Assembly (NCBI GenBank): GCA_022729255.1
Contig: JALDAG010000007.1
Span: forward strand, 1 to 34,858
Source: Candidatus Nanohalarchaeota archaeon
GTDB taxonomy: Archaea > Nanohalarchaeota > Nanosalinia > Nanosalinales > Nanoanaerosalinaceae
Direction: 5' to 3'
DNA: 34,858 nt
Part shown: positions 16,838-24,665 of the stretch, piece by piece
Numbering within the stretch: position 1 is the first letter of the stretch
How the letters are laid out: every line of letters starts with the position of its first letter
Translations under genes and position numbers: made by a program
Notes under the pieces: generated by a model
The model's input: the letters and a program-made list of their open reading frames with translations, nothing else
Databases searched by the model: none
Told to the model about the DNA's origin: nothing

Positions 16838-17174
16838 GAGACTTCCTCCTTCCATGAGAAAAAAGCAGAGGTACATTGTCTGTAAAATCGAGTCTGAAAA
16901 GATCTTCGATATAGGGGATATAGTTGGATGTCTGTGGAAGAACATGCTAGAATTTCTCGGTGAAAAAGGGGTTTCAGAGGCTGATCCATGGATAATGAAG
17001 GATCTTTTCTATAGAGACAAAAAAATTTTTGGTATAAAAACAGGGAAAAACAGTGTAGAAGATATAAGAACTTGCTTAGCCCTTATCACAGATATAAACG
17101 ATGAAAAAGTTTGTATACATGTTAAAGGAGTGTCAGGAACACTGAAGGCTGCTAGGAATAAGTTTGTGGATTGA
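16827..17174 (+). CDS. rnp2: RNase P protein component 2 (Pop5)
   Basis: 115 residues. The start is set at the ATG at 16827, preceded by GAGGTGG with 6 bases spacing, giving the family N-terminus MSLKRLPPSMRKKQRYIV; upstream in-frame codons at 16812 and 16824 are less likely. The block IVCKIESEKIFDIGDIVGCL followed by a C-terminal GVSGTLKAARNKF fits archaeal Pop5 (rnp2). Pop5 pairs with Rpp30 as a heterotetramer that activates the RNase P RNA catalytic domain, which agrees with the overlapping genes. It ends 2 bases before the convergent Lrp-family gene. Confidence 0.88.
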   Translation: MSLKRLPPSMRKKQRYIVCKIESEKIFDIGDIVGCLWKNMLEFLGEKGVSEADPWIMKDLFYRDKKIFGIKTGKNSVEDIRTCLALITDINDEKVCIHVKGVSGTLKAARNKFVD

Positions 17175-17176
17175 AA

Positions 17177-17602
17177 TCAATCATCAAGGTTCTCAAGTAC
17201 TATCGCTGGAAAAACTTTTTCGACACCTTCTATAGTACCTATCTTTTCAGAGATTATTTTTGACAGCTGTTCGCCAGTTTCAGCCCATATTGTGGCCATT
17301 ACTGTGTGATCGCCGCTCGTTATGGAAACATCCTTGACATTCTCTAAACATTTGATTTTTTCCGCTATCTCCAGAAAACACTCTGGCGCGGTATTTATCC
17401 CGGTTATTGACACAATGTTATAGCCAAGGATTCCCGGATCGATATCGATGGTGTATTTTTTGATAGCTCCTCTGTCTTCCAATTTACTGATTCTTTTCCT
17501 TACCGCTGTTTCGCTCATATCTAATACTTTAGCTATTTCGGTGAAGGGTCTCCTAGAATTTTCTTCCAACAATTCCAGTATCTTTCTGTCTTTATTATCC
17601 AT
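17177..17602 (-). CDS. Lrp/AsnC-family transcription regulator
   Basis: 141 residues. The N-terminal helix-turn-helix (KDRKILELLEENSRRPFTEI, then DMSETAVRKRISKLEDRG) and C-terminal RAM ligand/oligomer domain (VSITGINTAPE to VMATIWAETGEQL, ending GVEKVFPAIVLE) are complete. It is divergent from the antioxidant operon across about 113 bases, so it is a natural candidate regulator of the peroxiredoxin genes and of itself. The family mostly senses amino acids, but some archaeal members respond to redox state; no cysteine pair for redox sensing is evident beyond C67 and C76-like positions in the RAM domain. Target and ligand are inferred only. Confidence 0.88.
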   Translation of the reverse strand: MDNKDRKILELLEENSRRPFTEIAKVLDMSETAVRKRISKLEDRGAIKKYTIDIDPGILGYNIVSITGINTAPECFLEIAEKIKCLENVKDVSITSGDHTVMATIWAETGEQLSKIISEKIGTIEGVEKVFPAIVLENLDD

Positions 17603-17674
17603 TGTTACAAAAATTGTGTTATAGTCTTTTTAAAACTTTTTGTTTTGAATATCGAACTAAAATTAGTGGAAAAG

Positions 17675-17709
17675 TATATAAATATGTGAGGATATAACGA
17701 AAGTAGGTG
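17675..17709 (+). promoter_or_regulatory. Promoter and ribosome binding site of the antioxidant operon
   Basis: TATATAAATA at 17675-17684 is a strong TATA-like box. A start site about 25 bases downstream gives a leader of little more than ten bases containing GTAGGTG (17703-17709), six bases before the ATG at 17716. The region between the box and the Lrp gene could hold the regulator site; I saw no convincing palindrome. Confidence 0.55.
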
Positions 17710-17715
17710 AATAAA

Positions 17716-18300
17716 ATGATAGAAGTAGGTGAAAAAGCACCGATTTTTCAAGAAAATGCTTATTTTCCAAAAGACAGTCAGATTAAAAAACTGAACTCAA
17801 ACAACTACAAAGGGAAGTGGATGATATTAACATTCCATCCCGGAGATTTCACATTTGTATGTGCGACCGATCTTGAAGGATTCGCAGAGAGATATGAAGA
17901 CTTCAAAAAAGAAAACGCTGAGGTATTTGCTGTTTCAACAGACACTGTTTTCTCACACAAAGTCTGGTACGAAACATCGGAGAGAGTCAACAAAATCCAG
18001 TACCCTATGGTAGAAGATATCAAGAAAAAAATATCTAGTGCATTCGGATTTTTAGGAGATGACGGGATGACACAGAGAGGAACCGTTATAATAGATCCTG
18101 AAGGGGTTGTACAGTATATATCATCATTGAACAACAGACTAGGAAAGGACGTAGACCATATTTACAATGCGTTCAAAGGATTGAAACACATATATGATAA
18201 TCCCGGAACTAGTGATAAGTTCGATGTGATACCGGCATGTTGGGAAGATGGCGATGAACCTCTACACATAAACGTTCCTGAAGATGTAGGAGAGTACTGA
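17716..18300 (+). CDS. Peroxiredoxin, typical 2-Cys (AhpC) type
   Basis: 194 residues from the ATG at 17716 (the GTG at 17707 is part of the ribosome binding site). The peroxidatic site HPGDFTFVCATD has Cys49 in the PxxxTxxC motif; the usual Thr/Pro after Cys is Ala here. The only other cysteine, Cys175 in VIPACWEDG, is positioned as the resolving Cys of AhpC-type enzymes. It reduces hydrogen peroxide and organic peroxides in the cytoplasm using a thioredoxin-like or other donor. First gene of an operon with a second peroxiredoxin (11 bases downstream) and a rubrerythrin-like protein. Confidence 0.92.
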   Translation: MIEVGEKAPIFQENAYFPKDSQIKKLNSNNYKGKWMILTFHPGDFTFVCATDLEGFAERYEDFKKENAEVFAVSTDTVFSHKVWYETSERVNKIQYPMVEDIKKKISSAFGFLGDDGMTQRGTVIIDPEGVVQYISSLNNRLGKDVDHIYNAFKGLKHIYDNPGTSDKFDVIPACWEDGDEPLHINVPEDVGEY

Positions 18301-18311
18301 GGTGATAAAAA

Positions 18312-18974
18312 ATGAAAGAAGAAAATAGGATGCCTTTGATAGGCGATAAGTTTCCTGAGTTGAAGGTAAAAACAAGTCATGGGGATATAAACCTTCCAAA
18401 AGAGTATAAGGGTAAGTGGTTTATCCTTTTCTCACATCCCGGTGACTTCACACCAGTTTGCACCACGGAATTCTACTCTTTCCAGAAAAGATACGAAGAG
18501 TTCCGTGAGCTTAACACTGAACTGATAGGTCTAAGTATAGATCAAGTTCACAGTCATTTGAAGTGGACTGAGTGGATAAAAGACAACCTAGAAGAAGAGA
18601 TAGAGTTTCCTATAATAGCTGATGGAAACGGAAAAGTAGCAGAAAGACTTGGTTTAATCCACAGTGAAGGGGATACAGCAACAGTAAGAGCAGTATTTAT
18701 TGTTGATCCAAAGTCTAAAATCAGAGCTATCCTTTACTATCCTGCTGAACTTGGCAGGAATATGGATGAGATAGTTCGGATGATCAAAGGATTCCAGAAG
18801 TCCGAAAAGGAGGGTGTAGCAATACCAGCTAACTGGCCAGAAAACGAGATTGTAGGGGATGATGTGATACTTCCGCCTGCATCCAGTGAAAAAGAAATTA
18901 AGAAGAGGGATAAACAGGAAGAAAAAGGAGAAGTCAAGTGCTATGACTGGTGGTTCTGTCATAAAGAATCCTAA
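18312..18974 (+). CDS. Peroxiredoxin, archaeal Prx6-like type
   Basis: 220 residues after a GAGGTG site. Cys50 in [13 protein letters not shown] is the peroxidatic Cys. The C-terminal extension ends [11 protein letters not shown] with Cys210 and Cys216, a layout very close to the Aeropyrum pernix thiol peroxidase (Cys50, 207, 213) in which the tail cysteines resolve the oxidised enzyme in a decameric ring. The block [20 protein letters not shown] is typical of the class. Two peroxiredoxins of different subclass in one operon suggest different peroxide substrates or reductants. Confidence 0.92.
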   Translation: MKEENRMPLIGDKFPELKVKTSHGDINLPKEYKGKWFILFSHPGDFTPVCTTEFYSFQKRYEEFRELNTELIGLSIDQVHSHLKWTEWIKDNLEEEIEFPIIADGNGKVAERLGLIHSEGDTATVRAVFIVDPKSKIRAILYYPAELGRNMDEIVRMIKGFQKSEKEGVAIPANWPENEIVGDDVILPPASSEKEIKKRDKQEEKGEVKCYDWWFCHKES

Positions 18975-19009
18975 TACACTAAGATGAAACCATATATGAG
19001 GTGATCAAT

Positions 19010-19366
19010 ATGGATTACAAAAAATATCTTGAAGAATGGTTTAAAGATGAAACGGAAGAAGCAGGCCTTTACATGGGCATGGCAAGACAAGCGGAGAGAG
19101 AAGGATATCCAGAGATAGCTCGTCAATTAAGAGAAACCGCTATACAAGAAGCAGAACATGCAGGTATAGCGGCTGAATTAGCAGGAAAGATAGGGAAGAC
19201 CAAAGAGAACCTTGAAAAAATGACAGAAGGAGAAGGAGAAGCAAATTCAGTTAGAATGAAGGTAGCTGAAGATCAAGAGGGAGAAGCAAAAGCTTACCTG
19301 ATTGTTACAGCGAAAGATGAGGCAAGGCATAAAAAAGCCCTTGAAGGTCTGAAGGAAAGGTTGTAA
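19010..19366 (+). CDS. Rubrerythrin-like ferritin-fold protein
   Basis: 118 residues from the ATG at 19010, with GAGGTG 6 bases before it. It is a four-helix bundle carrying the expected carboxylate/histidine ligands: DETEEAGLYMGMA, AIQEAEHAGIAAE, EDQEGEAKAYL and KDEARHKKAL. This is the erythrin part of rubrerythrin without the rubredoxin domain. Such di-iron proteins reduce hydrogen peroxide in anaerobes with electrons from a separate rubredoxin or other donor, and none is encoded here. Last gene of the antioxidant operon. Confidence 0.85.
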   Translation: MDYKKYLEEWFKDETEEAGLYMGMARQAEREGYPEIARQLRETAIQEAEHAGIAAELAGKIGKTKENLEKMTEGEGEANSVRMKVAEDQEGEAKAYLIVTAKDEARHKKALEGLKERL

Positions 19367-19379
19367 AACACCTTTCCTT
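19352..19379 (+). terminator. Perfect 10-base-pair stem-loop over the rubrerythrin stop codon
   Basis: AAGGAAAGGT (19352-19361) pairs perfectly with ACCTTTCCTT (19370-19379), with an 8-base loop TGTAAAAC that contains the TAA stop codon (19364-19366). It lies at the end of the antioxidant operon. The short T stretch after it suits a terminator or a 3'-end stabilising hairpin. Confidence 0.55.
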
Positions 19380-19440
19380 TTCAAGATATAACACTGTTAT
19401 ATTCAAATGTTTGTCAAAAACAGACCACAAAATACCGTCC

Positions 19441-19490
19441 TTTATTTAAAGTTTGAGAAAAAATTTTTGGTTAATTCTGAATTAATGGTG
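19441..19490 (+). promoter_or_regulatory. Promoter region of psmA
   Basis: TTTATTTAAAG at 19441-19451 is a TATA-like box. The ribosome binding site GGTG is at 19487-19490, eight bases before the psmA ATG. psmA therefore has its own leadered promoter and is not dependent on the antioxidant operon. Confidence 0.45.
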
Positions 19491-19498
19491 AATTCATC

Positions 19499-20206
19499 AT
19501 GCAGCTAGGAAATCAAAATATGCAGTATGACAGAGCTAAGACAATTTTTAGTCCTGATGGAAGGCTTTTCCAAGTAGAATATGCTAGAGAAGCTGTTAAA
19601 AAAGGTTCAACTTCTATTGGGATGACTTATAAAAACGGAGTACTACTTATAGCTACTAGGAAGACTCCTAAATTACAGGCAAGGAATCCTGAAAAGGTAT
19701 TTAAGGTGGATGATCACCTTGGTGTTTGTACTTCCGGACTTGTAGCTGACGGAAGGGTTCTTGTTGATGAAGCTAGGGAGAAAGCTCAACAAAACAGGAT
19801 GACCTTCGGAGAACCGATAACGGTTCAGTCACAGGCAAAGTTTCTTGCGGATATAAAGCAGAGATTCACACAGTATGGTGGTGTTAGGCCTTTTGGTCTT
19901 GCTATGCTTACAGGAGGAATAGAGAACGGTGAAACTGAACTTTACCAGTCGGATCCTTCAGGTATCTTGAAGGAGTGGAAGGCTGTAGCGATAGGAAAAG
20001 GCAGTGAAAAAGTAATGAACATCTTTGAAGAAGAATATGAGGAAAACATGGAAGAACACGATGTCATAAATCTCGCTGTAAAGGTTCTCAAGGAAGTAGA
20101 TGAGGAACTAGAAGCTGAGAACATCGAGTTATGTTTGATAAATGAGAAGGACATGTTCAGAAGAGTCGAACCGGAAGAACTTAGAGAGATGGATGTAGGA
20201 TTTTAG
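19499..20206 (+). CDS. psmA: 20S proteasome alpha subunit
   Basis: 235 residues with the alpha-subunit N-terminus YDRAKTIFSPDGRLFQVEYA that gates the entry pore, followed by EAVKKGSTSIGMTYKNGVLL. The alpha-ring pocket lysine (ATRKTPKL) and FTQYGGVRPFG block are typical. Seven copies form each outer ring of the 20S particle that degrades proteins handed over by AAA+ ATPases. The beta subunit is not in this window. SBDS follows after 19 bases, a pairing conserved in archaea. Confidence 0.97.
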   Translation: MQLGNQNMQYDRAKTIFSPDGRLFQVEYAREAVKKGSTSIGMTYKNGVLLIATRKTPKLQARNPEKVFKVDDHLGVCTSGLVADGRVLVDEAREKAQQNRMTFGEPITVQSQAKFLADIKQRFTQYGGVRPFGLAMLTGGIENGETELYQSDPSGILKEWKAVAIGKGSEKVMNIFEEEYEENMEEHDVINLAVKVLKEVDEELEAENIELCLINEKDMFRRVEPEELREMDVGF

Positions 20207-20225
20207 AACACTTTGAGGTGGAAAG

Positions 20226-20906
20226 ATGGCTGATGACTCTATAAAAGTAGATTATAAGGGGGATAAAGATTTTGAAATTCTTGTTAAACCCGATGAATCA
20301 TTGGATTACAAGGAGGGAAAAATAGAAAACTTTGAAAAAGTCCTCTTTGTCAGAGAAGTGTTCACCGATTCAAGCGCTGCTGAAAGAGCATCAGCTCAAC
20401 AATTAGAGGATGAGTTCGGCACTTCGAATGTACTTGAAGTTGCAAAAATCATTTTTGAGAGAGGGAACCTGCAGCTTACCGCTGAGCAAAAGAACAAAAA
20501 GAGGGAGGAGAAAAAGAAAAGGATTATTTCTATGATATCCAGAAGGGCTATGAACCCTAAAACCAATTCACCTCACCCTCCACAAAGAATAGAGAACGCT
20601 ATAGAAGAAGCAGGAGCGAACATCGATGCGATGAGAAGTATAGAAGAACAGTTTGATGAGATAGTCGAAGCTATCAGGCCGATAATACCAATCTCGATGG
20701 AAGAAAAAGAGTTCGCAGTGAAGATACCCAACGAATACGCTGGAAAGTGTTATGGTAAGATAAAAACACAGGCAAAAGTATTGGAAGAAGAGTGGGGCGA
20801 CCAGGGATTCATGGCGAAATTAAAGATGCCTGCAGGAGCTAAAAAACAGCTTGAATCCGATCTTCAGAAGATCTGTAAGGGCAAAGCCACGATAAAGGAT
20901 CTATGA
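20226..20906 (+). CDS. SBDS family ribosome maturation factor
   Basis: 226 residues, start preceded by GAGGTGG. All three SBDS domains are visible: the N-terminal FYSH-like domain (VDYKGDKDFEILVKPDESLD, ASAQQLEDEFGTSN), the middle helical domain with RRAMNPKTNSPHPPQRIENA, and a C-terminal ferredoxin-like domain ending KICKGKATIKDL. In eukaryotes SBDS with EFL1 releases eIF6 from the large ribosomal subunit; the archaeal protein probably acts late in large-subunit maturation. It overlaps the next small gene by 4 bases. Confidence 0.95.
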   Translation: MADDSIKVDYKGDKDFEILVKPDESLDYKEGKIENFEKVLFVREVFTDSSAAERASAQQLEDEFGTSNVLEVAKIIFERGNLQLTAEQKNKKREEKKKRIISMISRRAMNPKTNSPHPPQRIENAIEEAGANIDAMRSIEEQFDEIVEAIRPIIPISMEEKEFAVKIPNEYAGKCYGKIKTQAKVLEEEWGDQGFMAKLKMPAGAKKQLESDLQKICKGKATIKDL

Positions 20907-21202
20907 AAACAGTAAAATGCGGTGAAGACGTTCTCAGATTTGAAGTTGTCCTTTCTCAGAGAAAATTCTCTACGGAAAAAAACAGTGTCAATCTTTCGAA
21001 CTATGATATCGAACACCTCAGAAGGATTTCTGATTCTAAGAGTTTCTGCGATGAGGCAGCAGAAAATTCCGTGGAAAAACTGTTGGAGAAACAAATACTA
21101 CCTTTTATACAAGATTCTTATAGATCATTAAATAAAGAAGTGGTTGAGAAAGAGATCGGAGAGGCTTTCAGTTCACACCTCTACGTTTTTGCCAATGAAT
21201 GA
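20903..21202 (+). CDS. Unknown 99-residue protein coupled to SBDS
   Basis: It starts with an ATGA overlap on the SBDS stop codon, a sign of translational coupling. I do not recognise the family: charged, mostly helical in its second half (CDEAAENSVEKLLEKQIL), with Cys6 and Cys49-like residues and no metal motif. In many archaea the next gene would be the exosome protein Rrp4, and this is not Rrp4: no S1 or KH motif is visible. It ends 2 bases before the convergent HTH/S-layer-like gene. A role near ribosome or proteasome biogenesis is only a guess from position. Confidence 0.65.
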   Translation: MKTVKCGEDVLRFEVVLSQRKFSTEKNSVNLSNYDIEHLRRISDSKSFCDEAAENSVEKLLEKQILPFIQDSYRSLNKEVVEKEIGEAFSSHLYVFANE

Positions 21203-21204
21203 GA

Positions 21205-22143
21205 TCATTCCACAACTTTAACATCATCTATTCTTCCGTCTCCATCCAAGTCCTGTCCCATAACTATCCTTCCCCAGTGCTCCTCCTTGTCATAATCCCT
21301 AAGGATTTTCTCATTTTTCTCAGCAAGTCCCTTAACAGCTGCTCTTGTACCCTTGTTCCTTATACCTGCAACAACCACTATGAAATTATCGTCATAGCTC
21401 GGATGCCTGATTTTATTGATCACTCCTATTGAAGCCTCGTGGTAAGTTTCTCCTGTTCTTCTGGAAGTAATAGCTCTGTATGGAAATTTTTCCATATCGA
21501 ACCTCACAGGCAGATAACCGTTTATCTTGGAGGTCAAAAGGTTGGTCAATGGACCGCCCACAAGAACCAGGTTGTTATCCTCCTCTAAAATATCGATCTC
21601 CGTGTCCAGTACAACTTTGGATGCGTCAAAATGTCCTAAATTACCAAGTTTACATGCTAAGTCGATTGCAAGATGTCCATCTCGTCCTCTTACCTGGTTG
21701 GGGCCATGAGGATCTGGTGAACCAACTGCAATTTTCATGTCTAGAGTTCCATCACTGATAAAAGGCATGAAGAAATTTTTTAGATTCTCGTACTCTTGTA
21801 CGAAACGATTATCCACGGGTAATTCCTTTGTACCAGGTATTTCATAGGCGAAAGAATCGGCTGAAGGTCTATAAAATTTTGCAAGTGAACCGCCTCTGAA
21901 CTCTTCGGTGACCTTCTCTATTATTCCTCTTGACTCCATCATTTTTATGTGGTAATGGATGTTCTGCTCCGAGATACCGAGATTTTTTGCAAGGTTGGAA
22001 GGATAGTCAGCGTTTTTTGAAAGTTCTTCGAGTATATCAAGTCTTGTCCGATTTGAAAGAGCGTTTAAACTATCTAAATCGTCTATCAATTTAGTATCCT
22101 TGGAAAAACTCCCTTTTTTTGTTTCCTTTATTAGCCTAGCCAT
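21205..22143 (-). CDS. ArsR-type HTH protein fused to an S-layer-like domain
   Basis: 312 residues from the ATG at 22143; the TTG at 22146 is less likely. Residues about 20-100 are a winged helix (ALSNRTRLDILEELSKNADY, NLAKNLGISEQNIHYHIKMM). The remaining two thirds resemble modules of archaeal S-layer proteins: LVGGPLTNLLTSKING, VVVAGIRNKGTRAAVKGLA and the C-terminal WGRIVMGQDLDGDGRIDDVK. The last contains a DxDxDG calcium-loop pattern (DLDGDGRID). There is no signal peptide or membrane segment, so the S-layer-like part should be cytoplasmic and may be a ligand- or calcium-sensing domain. It is divergent from glmS, which makes the precursor of cell-surface sugars. Confidence 0.78.
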   Translation of the reverse strand: MARLIKETKKGSFSKDTKLIDDLDSLNALSNRTRLDILEELSKNADYPSNLAKNLGISEQNIHYHIKMMESRGIIEKVTEEFRGGSLAKFYRPSADSFAYEIPGTKELPVDNRFVQEYENLKNFFMPFISDGTLDMKIAVGSPDPHGPNQVRGRDGHLAIDLACKLGNLGHFDASKVVLDTEIDILEEDNNLVLVGGPLTNLLTSKINGYLPVRFDMEKFPYRAITSRRTGETYHEASIGVINKIRHPSYDDNFIVVVAGIRNKGTRAAVKGLAEKNEKILRDYDKEEHWGRIVMGQDLDGDGRIDDVKVVE

Positions 22144-22157
22144 CAATTAAAAATTAT

Positions 22158-22175
22158 TTTTTAATATATTAAAAA
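22158..22175. promoter_or_regulatory. 18-base perfect palindrome in the HTH/glmS divergent region
   Basis: TTTTTAATATATTAAAAA is a perfect inverted repeat without spacer. It lies 15-32 bases before the HTH gene ATG (minus strand), where its TATA box is expected, so a protein bound there would block that promoter. The pure A/T content means a plain bidirectional TATA element is also possible. Confidence 0.45.
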
Positions 22176-22225
22176 CTTTTTTAGAAAGGTTTTTTATCTT
22201 CAAGAAAAGAAATCAGAAAACACCG

Positions 22226-23950
22226 ATGTGCGGGATAATAGGTTATGTTGGTGAAGGCGATGTCAAGCAGATAATAGAAGAAGGACTATCAAAACTTGAA
22301 TACAGAGGCTATGACTCCGCTGGAATCGCAAAGGTTCTAGAAAACAAGATTTTCTGCAAAAAAGAAGTTGAAGGCATAAAAAAACTTTTCTCCGGTTTTG
22401 AATCATTTGATAATGTTAATGCGGGTATGGGTCATACAAGGTGGGCAACACATGGAGCTGTTTCAGAAAAAAACGCTCATCCACACCTTTGTTGTGAAGG
22501 AGAAATAGCTGTAGTTCACAACGGTATAATAGAAAACCATAAAGAGATTAGAGACAGCTTGGGACAACACGATTATATCTCAGAAACTGATTCTGAAGTC
22601 GCAGCACACTTCATAGAGGAAAAAATGAAAGAAGGGAAAACTATTTTAGAAGCCCTTGAAGCTTTAAGGGATGTAATTGAAGGTACTTTTGCTATTTTAG
22701 TTGTAAAAAGAGCTGAAGAAAAGATATTTGTATGCAAGGAGAAATCACCTATCGCACTTGGTATAGGTGAAAACGGAAATTATGTGGCATCAGACATCTA
22801 TGCTTTCTCAGGTTTCACGGAAAGATCTATATTCCTTGAGGATGGGGACCTAGCGGTTGTTGAGCAAAACAGCTTGAAAATCTTCGATAAAAAAGGCAAT
22901 ATCGTGGAAAGACAGATCAAAGATTTTGAATGGGAGGAAAGAAGAGATCTGGATGATGAACACGACCACCATATGATAAGAGAGATTCAAGAACAACCAG
23001 ACGCCGTAAAAAGACTTTTGGATTCCTATGAAACTTTCCAAAAAGAATTTTTTGAAGAGATCGCTGAGAAGATAAATTCTAGTGATAAAATAATTATCAC
23101 GGGTTCAGGATCCTCTTTTCACTCTTCGATGGTCGGTGCAAAACTCTTGAGAGATATTGGTATCAATGCTAGAGCTATTGTAGCATCTGAATTTGATGAA
23201 ACAGATGTTATGGAGGACACAGTAGTTTTGGCCGTGTCTCAATCCGGAGAAACCATGGATGTTTTGGATGCTATTGATGTAGCAGATGAAATTGGTTGCG
23301 ATATCCTATCTATAGTGAACGTACCTCACTCAAGCATTCAGAGGAAATCCGATATATCTATAGAGATACTTGCGGGACAGGAAATTTGCGTTGCATCCAC
23401 TAAAACTTTCACAAACCAACTTGTTACCTTTTACCTTATCTGTAAAGAACTTGGAAAAGACATAAAATTTGAAAAACTGGTTGAAGATATTGAAAAGACT
23501 TTAGAGAGAAACCAAGAGATATCAAAGGCCGTCGCGAAAAACATAAAGGATGAAAACGATCTATACGTCTTGGGAAGAAATAAATACTTTCCTATAGCGA
23601 AGGAGATAGCTCTGAAACTCAAGGAGATATCCTACATCCATGCAGAGGGTTTGAGAGGAGGAGAACTGAAACATGGAACACTCGCACTTATAGAGGAAGG
23701 CACACCCGTCGTTTCTTTGATACCTGAAAAGGACAGTGGCATAGTTTCTAATGTAGAGGAGGTCGAATCAAGAGGGGCTAAAAGCTTGAGGACTTCACCT
23801 TTTTACGGATGTTTTGAGCTACCTGAATCCGATTTTTTACCTATTTTGTTCTCTATAACAGGTTTTATATTGACTTATCACACCGCATATGAGAAGGATC
23901 TCCCCATAGACAAACCCAGAAATCTTGCGAAATCAGTCACTGTCAGATGA
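22226..23950 (+). CDS. glmS: Glucosamine-fructose-6-phosphate aminotransferase (isomerizing)
   Basis: 574 residues. Cys2 in MCGIIGYVG is the glutaminase nucleophile; GHTRWATHGAV, HNGIIENH and the N-terminal glutamine amidotransferase domain run to about 215. Two SIS sugar-binding domains follow (TGSGSSFHSSMVGAKLL, VSQSGETMDVLDAI, VASTKTFTNQ; later GRNKYFPIAKEIALKLKEI, EGLRGGELKHG), ending LPIDKPRNLAKSVTVR as in the family. It converts fructose-6-phosphate and glutamine to glucosamine-6-phosphate for amino sugars of surface glycans. It is slightly shorter than bacterial GlmS (about 610). It starts without a clear ribosome binding site. Confidence 0.96.
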   Translation: MCGIIGYVGEGDVKQIIEEGLSKLEYRGYDSAGIAKVLENKIFCKKEVEGIKKLFSGFESFDNVNAGMGHTRWATHGAVSEKNAHPHLCCEGEIAVVHNGIIENHKEIRDSLGQHDYISETDSEVAAHFIEEKMKEGKTILEALEALRDVIEGTFAILVVKRAEEKIFVCKEKSPIALGIGENGNYVASDIYAFSGFTERSIFLEDGDLAVVEQNSLKIFDKKGNIVERQIKDFEWEERRDLDDEHDHHMIREIQEQPDAVKRLLDSYETFQKEFFEEIAEKINSSDKIIITGSGSSFHSSMVGAKLLRDIGINARAIVASEFDETDVMEDTVVLAVSQSGETMDVLDAIDVADEIGCDILSIVNVPHSSIQRKSDISIEILAGQEICVASTKTFTNQLVTFYLICKELGKDIKFEKLVEDIEKTLERNQEISKAVAKNIKDENDLYVLGRNKYFPIAKEIALKLKEISYIHAEGLRGGELKHGTLALIEEGTPVVSLIPEKDSGIVSNVEEVESRGAKSLRTSPFYGCFELPESDFLPILFSITGFILTYHTAYEKDLPIDKPRNLAKSVTVR

Positions 23951-23956
23951 CAAGTT

Positions 23957-24634
23957 CTAAGAATCAGGTTCTAGAATTATGACCTTTGCATCAGTGGAGC
24001 TCTCAACTTTTCTCTTGAACTCCTTGGGATCTGCTTCTGTGTTACCGATCATGTTGTAATGTATAGGTATCACGGTATCAGGTTTTATCGTTTTTACAGC
24101 CTCTACAGCTTCTTTTACGTCCATGGTGTATGTACCGCCTATAGGCAGGAGGGCTACATCTATTTCTTCCTTTTCCAGGGACTTCATCTCCCCAATCATG
24201 TCTGTATCTCCTGCATGGTATATCTTTGTTCCATCCATCTCTATTATCACGCCCATCCCTTCTCCTCTTGGATGAAAGGGTTCACCAGGATTCCTGAACC
24301 TCTTATCGTTGTAGGCGTGTACCGATTTTATAGAAACACCTTTAACAAAATGCTTTTCACCTATATCGATTATCCTTACCTCGAAGTCGAACTGTCCTAT
24401 ATCACATCCTTTCTTAGCGACAAGAACAGAGTTCTCTCTTGAAATTTGGTTGATCGCTTCAGGATCGAAGTGGTCGAAATGAGGGTGGGTCGCTACAATT
24501 ATATCAGCATCTCCATAATTTTTCGTGAAAGTATCTGAGAAGGGATCTATGTATATCCTCTTTGAACCTTCTAACTTCACTGATGCATGGTTTATCCAGT
24601 AGACCTGAACATCCCCTATAAAAGTCGCGGTCAT
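23957..24634 (-). CDS. MBL-fold metal-dependent hydrolase (UPF0173-like)
   Basis: 225 residues from the ATG at 24634. A longer frame runs up to 24709 into the next gene, but an AT box (TTAAAAATAAA-like, about 24655-24666) 26-30 bases upstream of this ATG favours a leaderless start. The metallo-beta-lactamase motif HPHFDHFD and the later YHAGDTDMIGEM and IPIHYNMIGN supply the metal ligands. The short open fold (INHASVKLEGSKRIYIDPFS) matches the UPF0173 hydrolases of unknown substrate. Its promoter lies within the 3' end of the upstream DUF368 gene. Confidence 0.87.
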   Translation of the reverse strand: MTATFIGDVQVYWINHASVKLEGSKRIYIDPFSDTFTKNYGDADIIVATHPHFDHFDPEAINQISRENSVLVAKKGCDIGQFDFEVRIIDIGEKHFVKGVSIKSVHAYNDKRFRNPGEPFHPRGEGMGVIIEMDGTKIYHAGDTDMIGEMKSLEKEEIDVALLPIGGTYTMDVKEAVEAVKTIKPDTVIPIHYNMIGNTEADPKEFKRKVESSTDAKVIILEPDS

Positions 24635-24665
24635 ACAATTAGGTTTGATGCGATCCTTTTTATTT

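Noticed and set aside
20922..21131. Alternative plus-strand frame of 69 codons within the small gene after SBDS
   Set aside because: The frame starting at 20903 has the ATGA coupling with SBDS and is longer; this one is an out-of-frame shadow.
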